A stretch of DNA of 64,000 nt, taken from positions 124,001 through 188,000 of IMG/VR virus record IMGVR_UViG_3300030098_004828. One strand, given 5' to 3'. Shown here piece after piece: positions 1 to 7,620 of the stretch. Position 1 is the first letter of the stretch; every line of letters begins with the position of its first letter. The DNA comes from a virus. Below the pieces are notes generated by a model. The model was given only the letters and a program-made list of their open reading frames with translations. It was not told the DNA's origin and did no database searches. Position numbers and translations under genes: made by a program.

Positions 1-145
1 TAATCTTTTTTCCATCAATATCTTCAAATCTAACTTCATCTATACATCCATCATCACCACCACCATTATATTCTACTTCTATATTTGCTATATTGTGATC
101 TTTAATCACTTGAACTGCTACATTTCTTTTTAGTTTTTTTTCCAT
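1..145 (-). CDS. Partial hypothetical protein cut by the left edge
   Basis: An ATG on the minus strand at 145 opens a reading frame of 48 codons with no stop before the window edge. It starts MEKKLKRNVAVQVIKDHNI and is acidic further on, with a Gly-Gly-Gly-Asp-Asp stretch. It overlaps the end of the RusA-like gene by 44 bases, longer than the other overlaps here, so the true start could lie further downstream. I do not recognise the product. Only the N-terminus is visible. Confidence 0.5.
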   Translation of the reverse strand, partial: MEKKLKRNVAVQVIKDHNIANIEVEYNGGGDDGCIDEVRFEDIDGKKI

Positions 146-509
146 TTTTTATTAATTTAATTTCTACACCTGGATTTTCCTTATCATATTCATAAGGTTC
201 AAATACAGGTATAATGTTTTCACAATTATCATCATCAATCCAATTATGTTTAACCATATCATCTTGCACTGTCTGTGCAGGATTAATATAGTCAAACTTA
301 TGTTTGGATCCTCTGATGAATTTAAATGATATTTTTACCGGTAATTCTAGTTTAGCCAATTGCTTCCTAAAGCCCTTTCTAAACTGATCATAGTATTTAG
401 CTGTTTCTTTTCTATACTTAGTTGTTGCTTTACTGGACACGAAATATCTTCCTGTCCATCTTCTTCCATTTTTACTACTTGGTACGTTACCTGGTATAAA
501 CCATTTCAT
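102..509 (-). CDS. RusA-like Holliday junction resolvase
   Basis: This 135-residue protein has the size and layout of RusA family endodeoxyribonucleases, which cut Holliday junctions and branched DNA during phage recombination and before packaging. The N-terminal GNVPSSKNGRRW segment matches the family's opening strand and turn. The acidic segment DYINPAQTVQDDMVKH followed by WIDDDNCENI supplies the spaced aspartates that bind metal in RusA. The tail is very basic and ends in a serine run. Its start overlaps the stop of the primase gene by four bases (ATGA), so the two are probably translated together. The family call is fairly secure; activity is inferred. Confidence 0.82.
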   Translation of the reverse strand: MKWFIPGNVPSSKNGRRWTGRYFVSSKATTKYRKETAKYYDQFRKGFRKQLAKLELPVKISFKFIRGSKHKFDYINPAQTVQDDMVKHNWIDDDNCENIIPVFEPYEYDKENPGVEIKLIKNGKKTKKKCSSSSD

Positions 510-1486
510 AGAATACTTTTAAGTTTAACTTTAATTTCTTTATGAGCATCAGCAAAACCTTTCTCTTTTACAAGATCAGCAATGTCTTTGCTACTATCTA
601 ACCATGTGCCTTTTATGTCATATAACTGTTCATATTTATTAACAGCATTATGTCCAGCAACATCATTATCAAATAAAGTTACAACTTTTTTATACTTTTT
701 CTTAAGATTTTCAATAATATACGGTTTTATTACAGTATTTTCTGAGTCAGGTGCAATAACTTCTAAATTGTATCCAAATTGTTTTAGACACATTGCATCT
801 TTCAAAGAAGAACATATAACAAGATAAGGTTGATTATACTCTAATTGATCTATACCTTGAAGATGAGGTTTAACTTTTATGAATTTAAACTTCTTATTTT
901 TTGGTTGATAAATCTTATAGATGTTACCATCTTTATCAAAATAACCATATATATAAGTTTTAGCTAATAATGCACCAATAGTTCTTTGATCTATTGATTC
1001 TTCACTTTCTTTTACCATACGGTAAAAATTAAGTGGTTGAACATTATATTTATTAAGAATATCTTCACCAATATTAAAACTTAACCAAAATTCTCTGTCC
1101 CAATCAGACCATCTTCTTGGATTTACAGATTCTACTTTAAATTTTGCTTCTGGTTTTATAGTTGATTGTTTATATTCTCCTTTTTCTGTAATAAACTTGT
1201 TATAATCTTGACCTATTTTAAATACAGCTTTAGAAAAGTCTATTTTAAATAGTTCTTTAACTAAATCAATTTTATTACCACCTTTACCTGTTGAAAAATC
1301 TTTAAACTTATATTGACCTTTATCCGCAAATATCCACATGCTTGGAGTTCTTTCTGTAGGATGAAATACAGATTTAATCTGCACATTCTGTCCATTTAGT
1401 CTTTCTGGTAGATCCAGATAGAACTCAAACACCCATGTACTTGGAACTTTAGATCCATCTAATATGAGATTCTTTGTACTTATCAT
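506..1486 (-). CDS. DnaG-like primase with Toprim domain
   Basis: This 326-residue protein resembles small phage DnaG-type primases. The N-terminal part (about 40-80) contains HPTERTPSMWIF and FKDFSTGKGGNKIDLV, the pattern of the primase zinc-binding domain, but the expected cysteines are missing, so the zinc site looks degenerate. A Toprim domain follows: YLVICSSLKDAM near 221, with Ser in place of the usual catalytic Glu region, then VVTLFDNDVAGHNA with the DxD at 273-275, then a conserved DSSKDIADL. It should make RNA primers for the helicase encoded upstream at 3518-4471. The unusual first Toprim motif leaves catalysis open. Confidence 0.82.
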   Translation of the reverse strand: MISTKNLILDGSKVPSTWVFEFYLDLPERLNGQNVQIKSVFHPTERTPSMWIFADKGQYKFKDFSTGKGGNKIDLVKELFKIDFSKAVFKIGQDYNKFITEKGEYKQSTIKPEAKFKVESVNPRRWSDWDREFWLSFNIGEDILNKYNVQPLNFYRMVKESEESIDQRTIGALLAKTYIYGYFDKDGNIYKIYQPKNKKFKFIKVKPHLQGIDQLEYNQPYLVICSSLKDAMCLKQFGYNLEVIAPDSENTVIKPYIIENLKKKYKKVVTLFDNDVAGHNAVNKYEQLYDIKGTWLDSSKDIADLVKEKGFADAHKEIKVKLKSIL

Positions 1487-1622
1487 AATCTTAAAAAATA
1501 TAGGGACAAGTAAGTGCCCCTATATATTAAAAACTATCTATTAACTGCTATTATGCGGTCCGTATTAAAAACCGTTGCAGGACAGTTAATAGTCCTCTTA
1601 CTAGGTATATTATCCTGCAAAA
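1487..1622. other. Structured intergenic region between SSB-like and primase genes
   Basis: No gene fits in these 136 bases, but inverted repeats are dense. CTATTAACTG (1538-1547) pairs with CAGTTAATAG (1583-1592). TTGCAGGA (1575-1582) pairs with TCCTGCAA (1613-1620). GGAC (1580-1583) pairs with GTCC (1592-1595). Near 1499-1523, TATAGGG pairs with CCCTATA. Several of these pairs share bases and cannot form at once, so the minus-strand RNA could fold in alternative ways. It may be an attenuator, a processing site or a regulatory leader for the primase. Function is inferred only from pairing. Confidence 0.55.
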
Positions 1623-2333
1623 TTATAATTCAAAATCAGAACCTGATCCTGAATCTGCTTTAAATGGTATTTCTTCAGTAGTAGATGAAGAATCTTTCTT
1701 AACTAAAGCTTTAACATGTACTCCACGGTCAAACTTAAGTAATCTAGAATTTTCTTTATCTAATGCTTCCATAGCAATACCATCTTTAGATATACGTGGT
1801 AAATAAAGATCATTATTTATATAACCTTCTTTATTTTCCCACTCACGACCGCCAATACACATGTTAATAAGTTTAGAACCACCCATTAATCTATTACATT
1901 CAGTCATAAATTCTTCTATAGTTTGTGCTTCAATAGAATCTAATCCATCTCTCATATCTAATGTTTCAGCTAAAGTAATCATATGCTTTAAGATTTCTTG
2001 ATCTCTGCTAATTTCTCTACCACTTGGTAATGTAGTGTCTTTAAATGGAAAAGGACTTATTCTTACTCTACCAACTTGACCATCATATCTTCCTTTAGAT
2101 TGATCATTATAATCTCTAAAGAAACCTTCAAAATCACCTCCAACAGGTGCAGTTTCTACGTGTAAATGTATATTGTATGAATCTGCATCATACGGTGTTT
2201 GATCTAATGTAATAGAATTAATTTTTACTACATGATTTCCTGGTTCTAATACAGGTTTAATTCGTCCACTTCCTGCAGACATGTCTTTAGTATTTAACAT
2301 AACTTTCTTATTTTTTAAATTTACTTCACTCAT
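1623..2333 (-). CDS. Probable single-stranded DNA-binding protein
   Basis: This 236-residue protein ends in SGSGSDFEL, a flexible Ser/Gly/Asp tail closing on a hydrophobic tip. That resembles the C-terminal partner-binding peptide of SSB proteins. The body has alternating strand-like segments (HVVKINSITLDQ, YNIHLHVETAPVGG, GRVRISPFPF) compatible with an OB fold. It lies between the Sak4-type ATPase and the primase, where phages often keep their SSB. No family motif is diagnostic, so the call rests on the tail, the size and the neighbourhood. Another replication or recombination accessory role is possible. Confidence 0.5.
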   Translation of the reverse strand: MSEVNLKNKKVMLNTKDMSAGSGRIKPVLEPGNHVVKINSITLDQTPYDADSYNIHLHVETAPVGGDFEGFFRDYNDQSKGRYDGQVGRVRISPFPFKDTTLPSGREISRDQEILKHMITLAETLDMRDGLDSIEAQTIEEFMTECNRLMGGSKLINMCIGGREWENKEGYINNDLYLPRISKDGIAMEALDKENSRLLKFDRGVHVKALVKKDSSSTTEEIPFKADSGSGSDFEL

Positions 2334-2339
2334 TTTTTA

Positions 2340-3023
2340 TTAATTTTCATATTCAATAATTGCATCTTTAACAACTTTTAATGAATTATCTATACGTGCA
2401 TCATCAAACATTCCTGCTGGTGATTTGCAAGTATTTTCTCCATTATTAGCTGTTTCAAATACATAACTTAATTTATCATCTTCTCCTTTGACTACTTTGC
2501 CAAATAAAACTATAGAAAATAGACCTTCTAAAGTTAAAGCATTATCTATCATTTTACCTACAGTTTTTGCTTTTACTTTTCTATGTCCATTCACATCTGT
2601 TGATTCTTCTGAATGTGTTAAAAAGAATATATATAAATCATCTCTCATATCTTTAGGCATCTTAGCAACTTGTGCTAGATTCTTTGCAATTGAGGTAAAT
2701 TTATCATAACCCTTTTCATCAGCTCTATCAAAATATTCAAAACTTGACATATATTGCCAATCATCTATTACTAGATTTTTTATATGAGGCATTTTATCAT
2801 TAACATGCATCATAGCTTTCATAATCCCTGCGGCAGATGACACTCCTGTCATATTTCCTTTTTGATTATCTTTGCCAATCATTGTATAATTCTTTTTCCA
2901 TCCTTTAAATGGTAAAGGTTTATTTGCAATGTTAATAATAAATGTCTCTTTAGGATCTAAATCCCTAATTGATGTAGATTTACCTGACCCTGAGTCAGCT
3001 ATAACTAATACAGATTGTGCCAT
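2340..3023 (-). CDS. Sak4-like RecA-fold recombination ATPase
   Basis: This is a 227-residue RecA-like ATPase of the Sak4 type, which assists single-strand annealing and phage recombination together with an SSB. The Walker A loop ADSGSGKST is at residues 9-17 and the Walker B strand NLVIDD at 83-88. LYIFFLTHSEE near 130 fits the sensor strand, and the overall length is typical. The gene lies directly upstream of the SSB-like gene with a six-base gap, the pairing expected for Sak4 systems. The call is well supported by motifs and context. Confidence 0.82.
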   Translation of the reverse strand: MAQSVLVIADSGSGKSTSIRDLDPKETFIINIANKPLPFKGWKKNYTMIGKDNQKGNMTGVSSAAGIMKAMMHVNDKMPHIKNLVIDDWQYMSSFEYFDRADEKGYDKFTSIAKNLAQVAKMPKDMRDDLYIFFLTHSEESTDVNGHRKVKAKTVGKMIDNALTLEGLFSIVLFGKVVKGEDDKLSYVFETANNGENTCKSPAGMFDDARIDNSLKVVKDAIIEYEN

Positions 3024-3024
3024 T

Positions 3025-3513
3025 TTATTTATTTAATTTTTGGTTTATACTCAATAATGCTTTTTCAATTCCTTTAAGAACATCTACTATGTCTCTTTTA
3101 TCTGGATTAGTTATTGGTGTTATACAGTCACTAACTTTAGGTTTAAATTGTTCCATTCTATTAGTTACATCATTAATAACTTTTAATTCAGATACAGGTA
3201 CAATATGTCTTTCAAATCCTGAACTACTTGTTACTGTTTCATATTCTTCAGCCCAATGAGGATTATGTTTAAATAAATATAATGTTCTTTTTGGATCTTC
3301 TGAGTTATATTCTATACTAACAAACTCAGTATAAATATCTCTACTTTTTTGTAATTCACTTGGAAAGAAAGATATATGTAACTCATCTTTTCCTGATGGT
3401 CTATATGCCATCTTTGGTATGTATAGTGCATTTATATTACCAGATTTTTGGAAATAATCTTCATGCTCTTCTTTTAATTTTAATACTTTTGCTTTACGCT
3501 CTTGTGGTGTCAT
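3025..3513 (-). CDS. Hypothetical replication-module protein
   Basis: I place the start at the ATG giving MTPQERKAKVLKLKEEH (162 residues). It follows the helicase stop by four bases and is preceded by AAGAAG; a longer frame starting at 3555 would overlap the helicase by 38 bases. The protein opens with a charged helix, has a central strand-rich part (LHISFFPSELQKSRDIY) and ends in a helical segment VDVLKGIEKALLSINQKLNK. I do not recognise a family. Position between helicase and Sak4-type ATPase suggests a DNA-metabolism accessory role. Confidence 0.7.
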   Translation of the reverse strand: MTPQERKAKVLKLKEEHEDYFQKSGNINALYIPKMAYRPSGKDELHISFFPSELQKSRDIYTEFVSIEYNSEDPKRTLYLFKHNPHWAEEYETVTSSSGFERHIVPVSELKVINDVTNRMEQFKPKVSDCITPITNPDKRDIVDVLKGIEKALLSINQKLNK

Positions 3514-3517
3514 ATAA

Positions 3518-4471
3518 TTATCTTCTTTGTTCTTGAGGTGGTGTGTCCATCTCACTTATTTGCATTCTTTCAAATTCTGCTTTGAAAAAACTCATACGTG
3601 TATCACCATTTCTTGCTTTAAGGAAATGTAATACAAGAGTTCTATCATTTTCTATTATATATCTATCAGGACCATAATATCTAATCTTTTGTTTAGCAGG
3701 ACGGTTGATACCTATTAAAGTATCAGCATGCTGTAACATTGCATCTGAACCAAATATATCTGATTCTAATACATAATTACCATACTTACCATTAGTTGCT
3801 CTCTCTGGATTATCTATATTCCTATTTAATTGTGATAAACATATAAACATACAAGGATATTTACGTTTCATCTCTGTAAAAAACTCACCTAATTCAAATA
3901 ACATGTCTAATCTGTTATTTTGATATGGTGCTCTTTTTACAAGAATACTATGATCTAATGTGATAATAGTTTTCTTTTGATGTTGATTCATATAAATATC
4001 AACTTGATCTCTCATCTGGTTAACAGTCATTGGTGTAGTTATTTGATCTACAGGACTTTTAATTCTATCTTTAGCATACACATGACATTTATCAAATGTA
4101 TTTTTATCTAAAATAGTTCCTGCACTACATAATTGTTTATAAGTTTTACCAGTAATAGATGAAAACTCTCTTAATGCTGTAGTTCTTCCTACCATTTCAA
4201 AGCTAAATTCTAATACTCTGAAATCTTCTTCAGGATTTAGAATGAAAGATTCTCTTATTATCTGATCCTTGATCAAGGTTTTCCCTGATCCAGGTCTTCC
4301 CCCGATGACAGTAAGAGTATTCCATTCTAATCCATCAGTTACAGCATCATTAAACTTAGGCCATGGAGTTTGTATAGATTTCTCTGTACCACTTTGCCTA
4401 GCAAGCATATATTTTAATGCATCATTAAATGCTTGATATTGTCCGTCCCATGCTGGTTTAACTTTACTCAT
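3518..4471 (-). CDS. DnaB-like replicative helicase (ATPase domain only)
   Basis: This 317-residue protein matches the RecA-like C-terminal domain of DnaB hexameric helicases. The Walker A loop GGRPGSGKT is at 57-65. LEFSFEM at about 90 is the family motif 1a. TIITLDHSIL near 165 is the Walker B strand, and MFICLSQLNR near 208 is motif H3. A terminal LHFLKARNGDTRMSFF matches the DnaB arginine-finger region (usually KxRNG). The N-terminal DnaB domain is missing, as in many phage helicases. It should unwind the fork for the primase at 506-1486. Its start overlaps the upstream gene by four bases. Confidence 0.88.
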   Translation of the reverse strand: MSKVKPAWDGQYQAFNDALKYMLARQSGTEKSIQTPWPKFNDAVTDGLEWNTLTVIGGRPGSGKTLIKDQIIRESFILNPEEDFRVLEFSFEMVGRTTALREFSSITGKTYKQLCSAGTILDKNTFDKCHVYAKDRIKSPVDQITTPMTVNQMRDQVDIYMNQHQKKTIITLDHSILVKRAPYQNNRLDMLFELGEFFTEMKRKYPCMFICLSQLNRNIDNPERATNGKYGNYVLESDIFGSDAMLQHADTLIGINRPAKQKIRYYGPDRYIIENDRTLVLHFLKARNGDTRMSFFKAEFERMQISEMDTPPQEQRR

Positions 4472-5064
4472 ACCACTTTTTCTTTAAATGGTTGATCATC
4501 ATCTATTTCTACACCATCACGGATCATGTCACAATAATCAGCTAATTCTGAATGCTTTACTTTATATTTATCTTGTTTACATATAAAATATTGACTTGTT
4601 TTCATATACATGTAATCTTTATTTTTATATTCATTTATATACATAACTGTTGCATGTGCAACTTCTTCCCATGTATAGTCATATACTTGAAAAAACCAAC
4701 TAAATGCATTTTCTAAAGTTTTAATATTTTGTCTTGCTGGTTTACCGCTTGGTAATTTACCTGCAGGCCATGCTTCTCTATATATTTTAAGCATTTCCAT
4801 ATATCCTTTACCTAGTAATTGAGTATTAGTTTTCTTTTTTCTTATAGCATATAAATTATTATATTTTGCACAAATTCTTTTACCTTTTGCAGTTAATGTA
4901 AACTTTGGTTTTTTATATACTAACAATCCTAACTCAATTAATTTTTTTGCATCATCTTCTTTATTTTCTACAGGAAAAGAAATACTATTCTTTATCCCAT
5001 ACAAGAGAAGTAATTGGTTCGGTGTAAGTTTGTCTTTTAATATCTTCTGGAATAGTTCTAACAT
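4468..5064 (-). CDS. Possible helicase loader or replication initiation protein
   Basis: This is a 198-residue protein directly upstream of and coupled to the DnaB-type helicase by an ATGA overlap. Residues 1-70 look like a winged helix (TPNQLLLLYGIK, KKLIELGLLVYKKPKFTLTAKGKRI, the last being a wing-like pattern). The rest is helical, with TWEEVAHATVMYINEY and an acidic C-terminus. It overlaps the DnaA-like gene upstream by 80 bases, unusually long, but no later Met gives a complete winged helix. Helicase-loader function is suggested by position only. Confidence 0.6.
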   Translation of the reverse strand: MLELFQKILKDKLTPNQLLLLYGIKNSISFPVENKEDDAKKLIELGLLVYKKPKFTLTAKGKRICAKYNNLYAIRKKKTNTQLLGKGYMEMLKIYREAWPAGKLPSGKPARQNIKTLENAFSWFFQVYDYTWEEVAHATVMYINEYKNKDYMYMKTSQYFICKQDKYKVKHSELADYCDMIRDGVEIDDDQPFKEKVV

Positions 5065-5536
5065 AATTTTTAATATTTTCTTTTAATTTATTATATGCTT
5101 CACATACTTGTATATCACCTACATCTAATAAACCTTTAGTTTGTCTAATACTATGTATTACACTTGCGTGATGTTTATTAATATGAGCTCCTGTATACTG
5201 TAATGTAAATCCTATTTTATTACATATATAACAAAAGAGTTGTTTGAATATTACAAATTCTCTTCTCCTACATTCTTTACCTAAAGATCTCCAACCTTTA
5301 AATTCAGGATACAATTCTCTCATTGTTCCTATTACTAATTTTTCAACTATTTCTATAGTTTTAATTTGATGTGCTTCTTTCATTGCAACTATTTCATCTT
5401 CCCATTGTCTTATATCTACAGTTACATCTGATTTATCACTAACTAGTATATTAATATTTTTTTCATACTTTGATTCAAATTCATTTTTAAATTTTTGAAT
5501 CTCATTTGTCATTTTTAAAATATCTTCTTGAAACAT
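4985..5536 (-). CDS. DnaA domain IV-like DNA-binding protein
   Basis: Residues of about 85-150 (RRREFVIFKQLFCYIC, then YTGAHINKHHASVIHSIRQ) follow the helix-turn-helix layout of the DnaA C-terminal domain, whose signature is a short helix, a small turn and GRDHTTVxHAxRK. Here the His-His-Ala-Ser-Val-Ile-His-Ser-Ile-Arg run takes the place of that signature. The AAA+ domain of DnaA is absent. The N-terminal 80 residues look like coiled coil. Being first in a minus-strand run that continues into helicase and primase, it could mark the phage origin. Origin binding is inferred; the domain match is fairly good. Confidence 0.65.
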   Translation of the reverse strand: MFQEDILKMTNEIQKFKNEFESKYEKNINILVSDKSDVTVDIRQWEDEIVAMKEAHQIKTIEIVEKLVIGTMRELYPEFKGWRSLGKECRRREFVIFKQLFCYICNKIGFTLQYTGAHINKHHASVIHSIRQTKGLLDVGDIQVCEAYNKLKENIKNYVRTIPEDIKRQTYTEPITSLVWDKE

Positions 5537-5556
5537 ATTGGTTTATTTAAGGTTTG

Positions 5557-5584
5557 TAAAGATACTAAAAATATTGTATCTTTA
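5557..5584. promoter_or_regulatory. Perfect 9-bp palindrome in a divergent promoter region
   Basis: TAAAGATAC (5557-5565) and GTATCTTTA (5576-5584) are exact reverse complements separated by 10 bases. They sit in the 69-bp gap between the minus-strand replication run starting at 5536 and the plus-strand gene at 5606. The location is what one expects for an operator bound by a dimeric repressor that sets the balance between the two directions. A hairpin in either transcript is the alternative. Confidence 0.6.
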
Positions 5585-5605
5585 TGTTAATAAATACTAT
5601 TAATT

Positions 5606-6136
5606 ATGACTAAAAAGAAAACTAATAAAATGCCTAAAAAAGCTTCTACTAAACAGCAGAAAATTGAAGCAATAGATAAGCTTTCTAAAGTTGCTAAAGG
5701 TAAAGTAGTTACAATACCTGATGATGCAATTATAAATCTACCTATATCAGGTGATTTTAAAAAAGCTATAGAAGAAACTTTGCATTTTGTCATGTCTGAT
5801 ATGGCTGTTGCTGAAATAATAGTTGCAATGAAAAGGATTAGAGAAGGTTTTAAAGGTGTTGATCCTGCAACAGTTACTAATGCTGAAAGAGCTTGTTGGG
5901 TTTTAATGTCTCTTGTTTCAGAAATAAATCATCAAGCTGCTATACAAGAAAAAACTGTTATTACAGATGAAAATGTAAATGAAAAACTGGCTGATGCTAT
6001 AAATGCACTTGATACTGATGCTGCTATTGCAGATATAATAAGTGAAAATGTAGAATACAGAAATTATAGATCTGAAAGAGATAAAGTTATAGATGATTTA
6101 ACTAAATCTCAAGATAATAAGGATGAAAATGATTAA
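5606..6136 (+). CDS. Lone plus-strand hypothetical protein in the early module
   Basis: This 176-residue protein is the only plus-strand gene among the minus-strand early genes. It begins with a lysine-rich tail (MTKKKTNKMPKKASTKQQK). The middle is helical (FKKAIEETLHFVMSDMAVAEIIVAMKRIREGF; AERACWVLMSLVSEINHQA) and the C-terminus is acidic. The basic start and helical body would fit a DNA- or RNA-associated protein, but I recognise no family. Its 3' end overlaps the end of the convergent gene at 6133 by four bases. Its own promoter probably includes the palindrome at 5557-5584. Confidence 0.72.
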   Translation: MTKKKTNKMPKKASTKQQKIEAIDKLSKVAKGKVVTIPDDAIINLPISGDFKKAIEETLHFVMSDMAVAEIIVAMKRIREGFKGVDPATVTNAERACWVLMSLVSEINHQAAIQEKTVITDENVNEKLADAINALDTDAAIADIISENVEYRNYRSERDKVIDDLTKSQDNKDEND

Positions 6137-6516
6137 CGTAAGTTAATTCCAGTAAAATCCCCCATTTCAATTAAGGACTGTATTACCAAGTTTAATTCTT
6201 GTTTACTACAGTCCTTAAATGATTTACAATATTCTTGACTATCTTTAACAAAACATAATCCTGTTTTTCTTTTAGCTTCTAATTTTATTTCAGCAAACGT
6301 ATGTCCTATATCATTTGCTAATTCTCTAATCATAGCATGAATCTTTGCAAGTTGTGCATTAGTTCCATCTTCACCAGATACACTAGCAAATATTTCTATT
6401 TTAGTTCCTTCAGGTAATTCTTGTATCCAATTTTTATAAAGAGTACCTTTAGCTTTTATGGTGTGGATAAGTTCTCCATCCACTTTTTTTAGTATTGAAA
6501 AGAAGTTGTTTTTCAT
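6133..6516 (-). CDS. Hypothetical protein, weakly NinB-like
   Basis: The start is set at MKNNFFSILKKVDG (127 residues) because this ATG overlaps the stop of the upstream microprotein as ATGA; an upstream Met in the same frame is less likely. The first half looks strand-rich. The second half has AQLAKIHAMIRELANDIGHTFAEIKLEAKR, a helical pattern reminiscent of NinB and related phage recombination proteins, where a residue run on 'QN...IHAMI..LA...G' is common. That resemblance is weak. It is the last gene of a chain that begins near 9.8 kb. Confidence 0.68.
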   Translation of the reverse strand: MKNNFFSILKKVDGELIHTIKAKGTLYKNWIQELPEGTKIEIFASVSGEDGTNAQLAKIHAMIRELANDIGHTFAEIKLEAKRKTGLCFVKDSQEYCKSFKDCSKQELNLVIQSLIEMGDFTGINLR

Positions 6517-6593
6517 CTTGTAAGTATTGGTATTAATAAAAGTATTAACCAACATAACATTAACATTATGAAGAGATAATCATCTTTTTTCAT
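6513..6593 (-). CDS. 26-residue membrane microprotein
   Basis: The ATG at 6593 overlaps the TGA of the 41-residue gene upstream, and this frame's own TGA overlaps the ATG at 6516 downstream. ATGA junctions at both ends make it a good candidate for real translation. After MKKDDYLF it is almost entirely hydrophobic (Ile, Met, Leu, Cys, Trp) and ends in Thr-Arg, so it would form one membrane helix. I recognise no family. Confidence 0.55.
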   Translation of the reverse strand: MKKDDYLFIMLMLCWLILLLIPILTR

Positions 6594-6715
6594 GATACTA
6601 AATATAAAAGAAAGCATCCTAATCCAATAATTATTGCTCCTATTATTATTTTTTTTATATCTTGATCAGCTTCTTTAGCTTCTTCTTCCCATTCTTGAAG
6701 TTCTTTATCAGTCAT
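6590..6715 (-). CDS. 41-residue single-helix membrane microprotein
   Basis: It opens MTDKELQEWEEEAKEADQ, an acidic amphipathic stretch, followed by Lys-Lys and a hydrophobic helix (IIIGAIIIGLGCFLLYLV). The start follows the stop of the gene at 6718 by two bases, and the stop overlaps the next start as ATGA. The layout suggests a small inner-membrane protein with its N-terminus in the cytoplasm. Early phage proteins of this kind may remodel the host envelope or exclude other phages, but here that is speculation. Confidence 0.6.
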   Translation of the reverse strand: MTDKELQEWEEEAKEADQDIKKIIIGAIIIGLGCFLLYLVS

Positions 6716-6717
6716 AA

Positions 6718-6975
6718 TTATAAATTTTCATGTTCCTCCACTATTTCTTTTTCTATTTCATACATAGTTTCTGGACACAGTTCATAAAAAAAATCAGCCA
6801 TATCTACTTGTTCATCAGTTGATGTATTATATTCATCATTCCATAAATAAATTGCTTCTACTTCAACAGTAGCTCCTGTACCAGGATAATCATGTGTACT
6901 TGGCTCAGCCGGTATATATTGATATTCTATATCTATTTCCCAATTATTTATTTTTTTTGAATAAGTTTGTCTCAT
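6718..6975 (-). CDS. Small acidic hypothetical protein
   Basis: I set the start at MRQTYSKKINNWEID (85 residues). This ATG overlaps the TGA of the upstream microprotein and is preceded by AAAGGAAA, a plausible ribosome site; the longer frame from 7035 would run through that microprotein in another frame. The protein is strand-like up to YIPAEPSTHDYPG and TVEVEAIYLW, then has a strongly acidic helical tail ending in EIVEEHENL. Family unknown. Confidence 0.68.
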   Translation of the reverse strand: MRQTYSKKINNWEIDIEYQYIPAEPSTHDYPGTGATVEVEAIYLWNDEYNTSTDEQVDMADFFYELCPETMYEIEKEIVEEHENL

Positions 6976-7052
6976 TTTCCTTTCATTATATATGATATCA
7001 TAGCTCCAGTTATAAATGCAACTGCAGCTACACAAATTATTGTTAATGCCAT
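6972..7052 (-). CDS. 26-residue single-helix membrane microprotein
   Basis: The reading frame starts MALTIICVAAVAFITGAM and ends in Met-Lys-Gly-Lys, i.e. one hydrophobic helix with a short basic end. It begins one base after the zinc-ribbon gene stops at 7054 and its TGA overlaps the ATG of the next gene. This packing and the clean hydrophobic profile support translation. The length is too short for family assignment. Confidence 0.55.
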   Translation of the reverse strand: MALTIICVAAVAFITGAMISYIMKGK

Positions 7053-7053
7053 T

Positions 7054-7227
7054 TTATTTATTTGTTAATATTAATCTTGCAGGAAGTACTTTGTTAAAAT
7101 TACATATTGTACAACATCTTCCTTCTTTATTATATAATGGTGATGGATTATGACCATAACCTGTAAATTCTTCTTTACATATACAACAAATTTTTATTTC
7201 TTCTTTTTTATCTGTCTGTTTATCCAT
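7054..7227 (-). CDS. Small zinc-ribbon protein
   Basis: With the start at MDKQTDKKEEIK (57 residues) the protein carries CCICKEEFTGYGHNP and later GRCCTICNFNKVLPARL. The two Cys-x-x-Cys pairs, about 20 residues apart, make a treble-clef or ribbon-like zinc site. Similar small proteins with this 'C..C.eeFtGyG..P' pattern occur widely in phages without a known role. The longer frame from 7269 is less likely, because the 40-residue microprotein at 7194-7316 covers that stretch. Confidence 0.68.
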   Translation of the reverse strand: MDKQTDKKEEIKICCICKEEFTGYGHNPSPLYNKEGRCCTICNFNKVLPARLILTNK

Positions 7228-7316
7228 GATCCTAATTGTGTTGTTACATAAATTCCTAATGCGAAGCACGCTCCACCAAAGATGAAGAGTGCTCCTAATT
7301 CTAATATATTAATCAT
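7194..7316 (-). CDS. 40-residue membrane microprotein
   Basis: The frame begins MINILELGALFIFGGACFAL, a Gly-rich hydrophobic helix, and ends in a very basic tail with four lysines. Its start overlaps the end of the coiled-coil membrane gene at 7309 by eight bases, and its tail overlaps the start of the zinc-ribbon gene by 34 bases. Basic residues after the helix suggest the C-terminus lies in the cytoplasm. Family unknown. Confidence 0.5.
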   Translation of the reverse strand: MINILELGALFIFGGACFALGIYVTTQLGSWINRQIKKKK

Positions 7317-7620
7317 ATTTTAATTTCATTGAATCTAATTGATGTCCTAAATCCATTATTTCTATATATAATGAATCTATAGTTTTAATTTTTTTACCAC
7401 ATTCATGTTGTAAAGCTTCATCCATGTGACCTACTTGATTTATCCAGAAATTTTCAGTTAATATTCTAACTTCTTCATTTAAATTTTTAATTTCTTTTGA
7501 TTTACCATGAGATATAAGTAATAATATTATTATAATGCATACAAATGCTGTTATAATTGGACTACATTTATGCCCTATAATATTTAATATCCAGTTTTTA
7601 AATTTATTTATTAATTTCAT
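7309..7620 (-). CDS. Membrane-anchored coiled-coil protein
   Basis: This 103-residue protein has a short basic start, one hydrophobic segment (PIITAFVCIIIILLLISHG, about 20-38) and then a charged coiled coil (KSKEIKNLNEEVRILTEN... KTIDSLYIEIMDLGHQLDSM). This is the outline of an inner-membrane spanin, but it lies in the early module rather than beside a lysin, so a host-membrane or replication-anchoring role is as likely. The start overlaps the SF2 helicase stop by four bases. Confidence 0.68.
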   Translation of the reverse strand: MKLINKFKNWILNIIGHKCSPIITAFVCIIIILLLISHGKSKEIKNLNEEVRILTENFWINQVGHMDEALQHECGKKIKTIDSLYIEIMDLGHQLDSMKLKYD

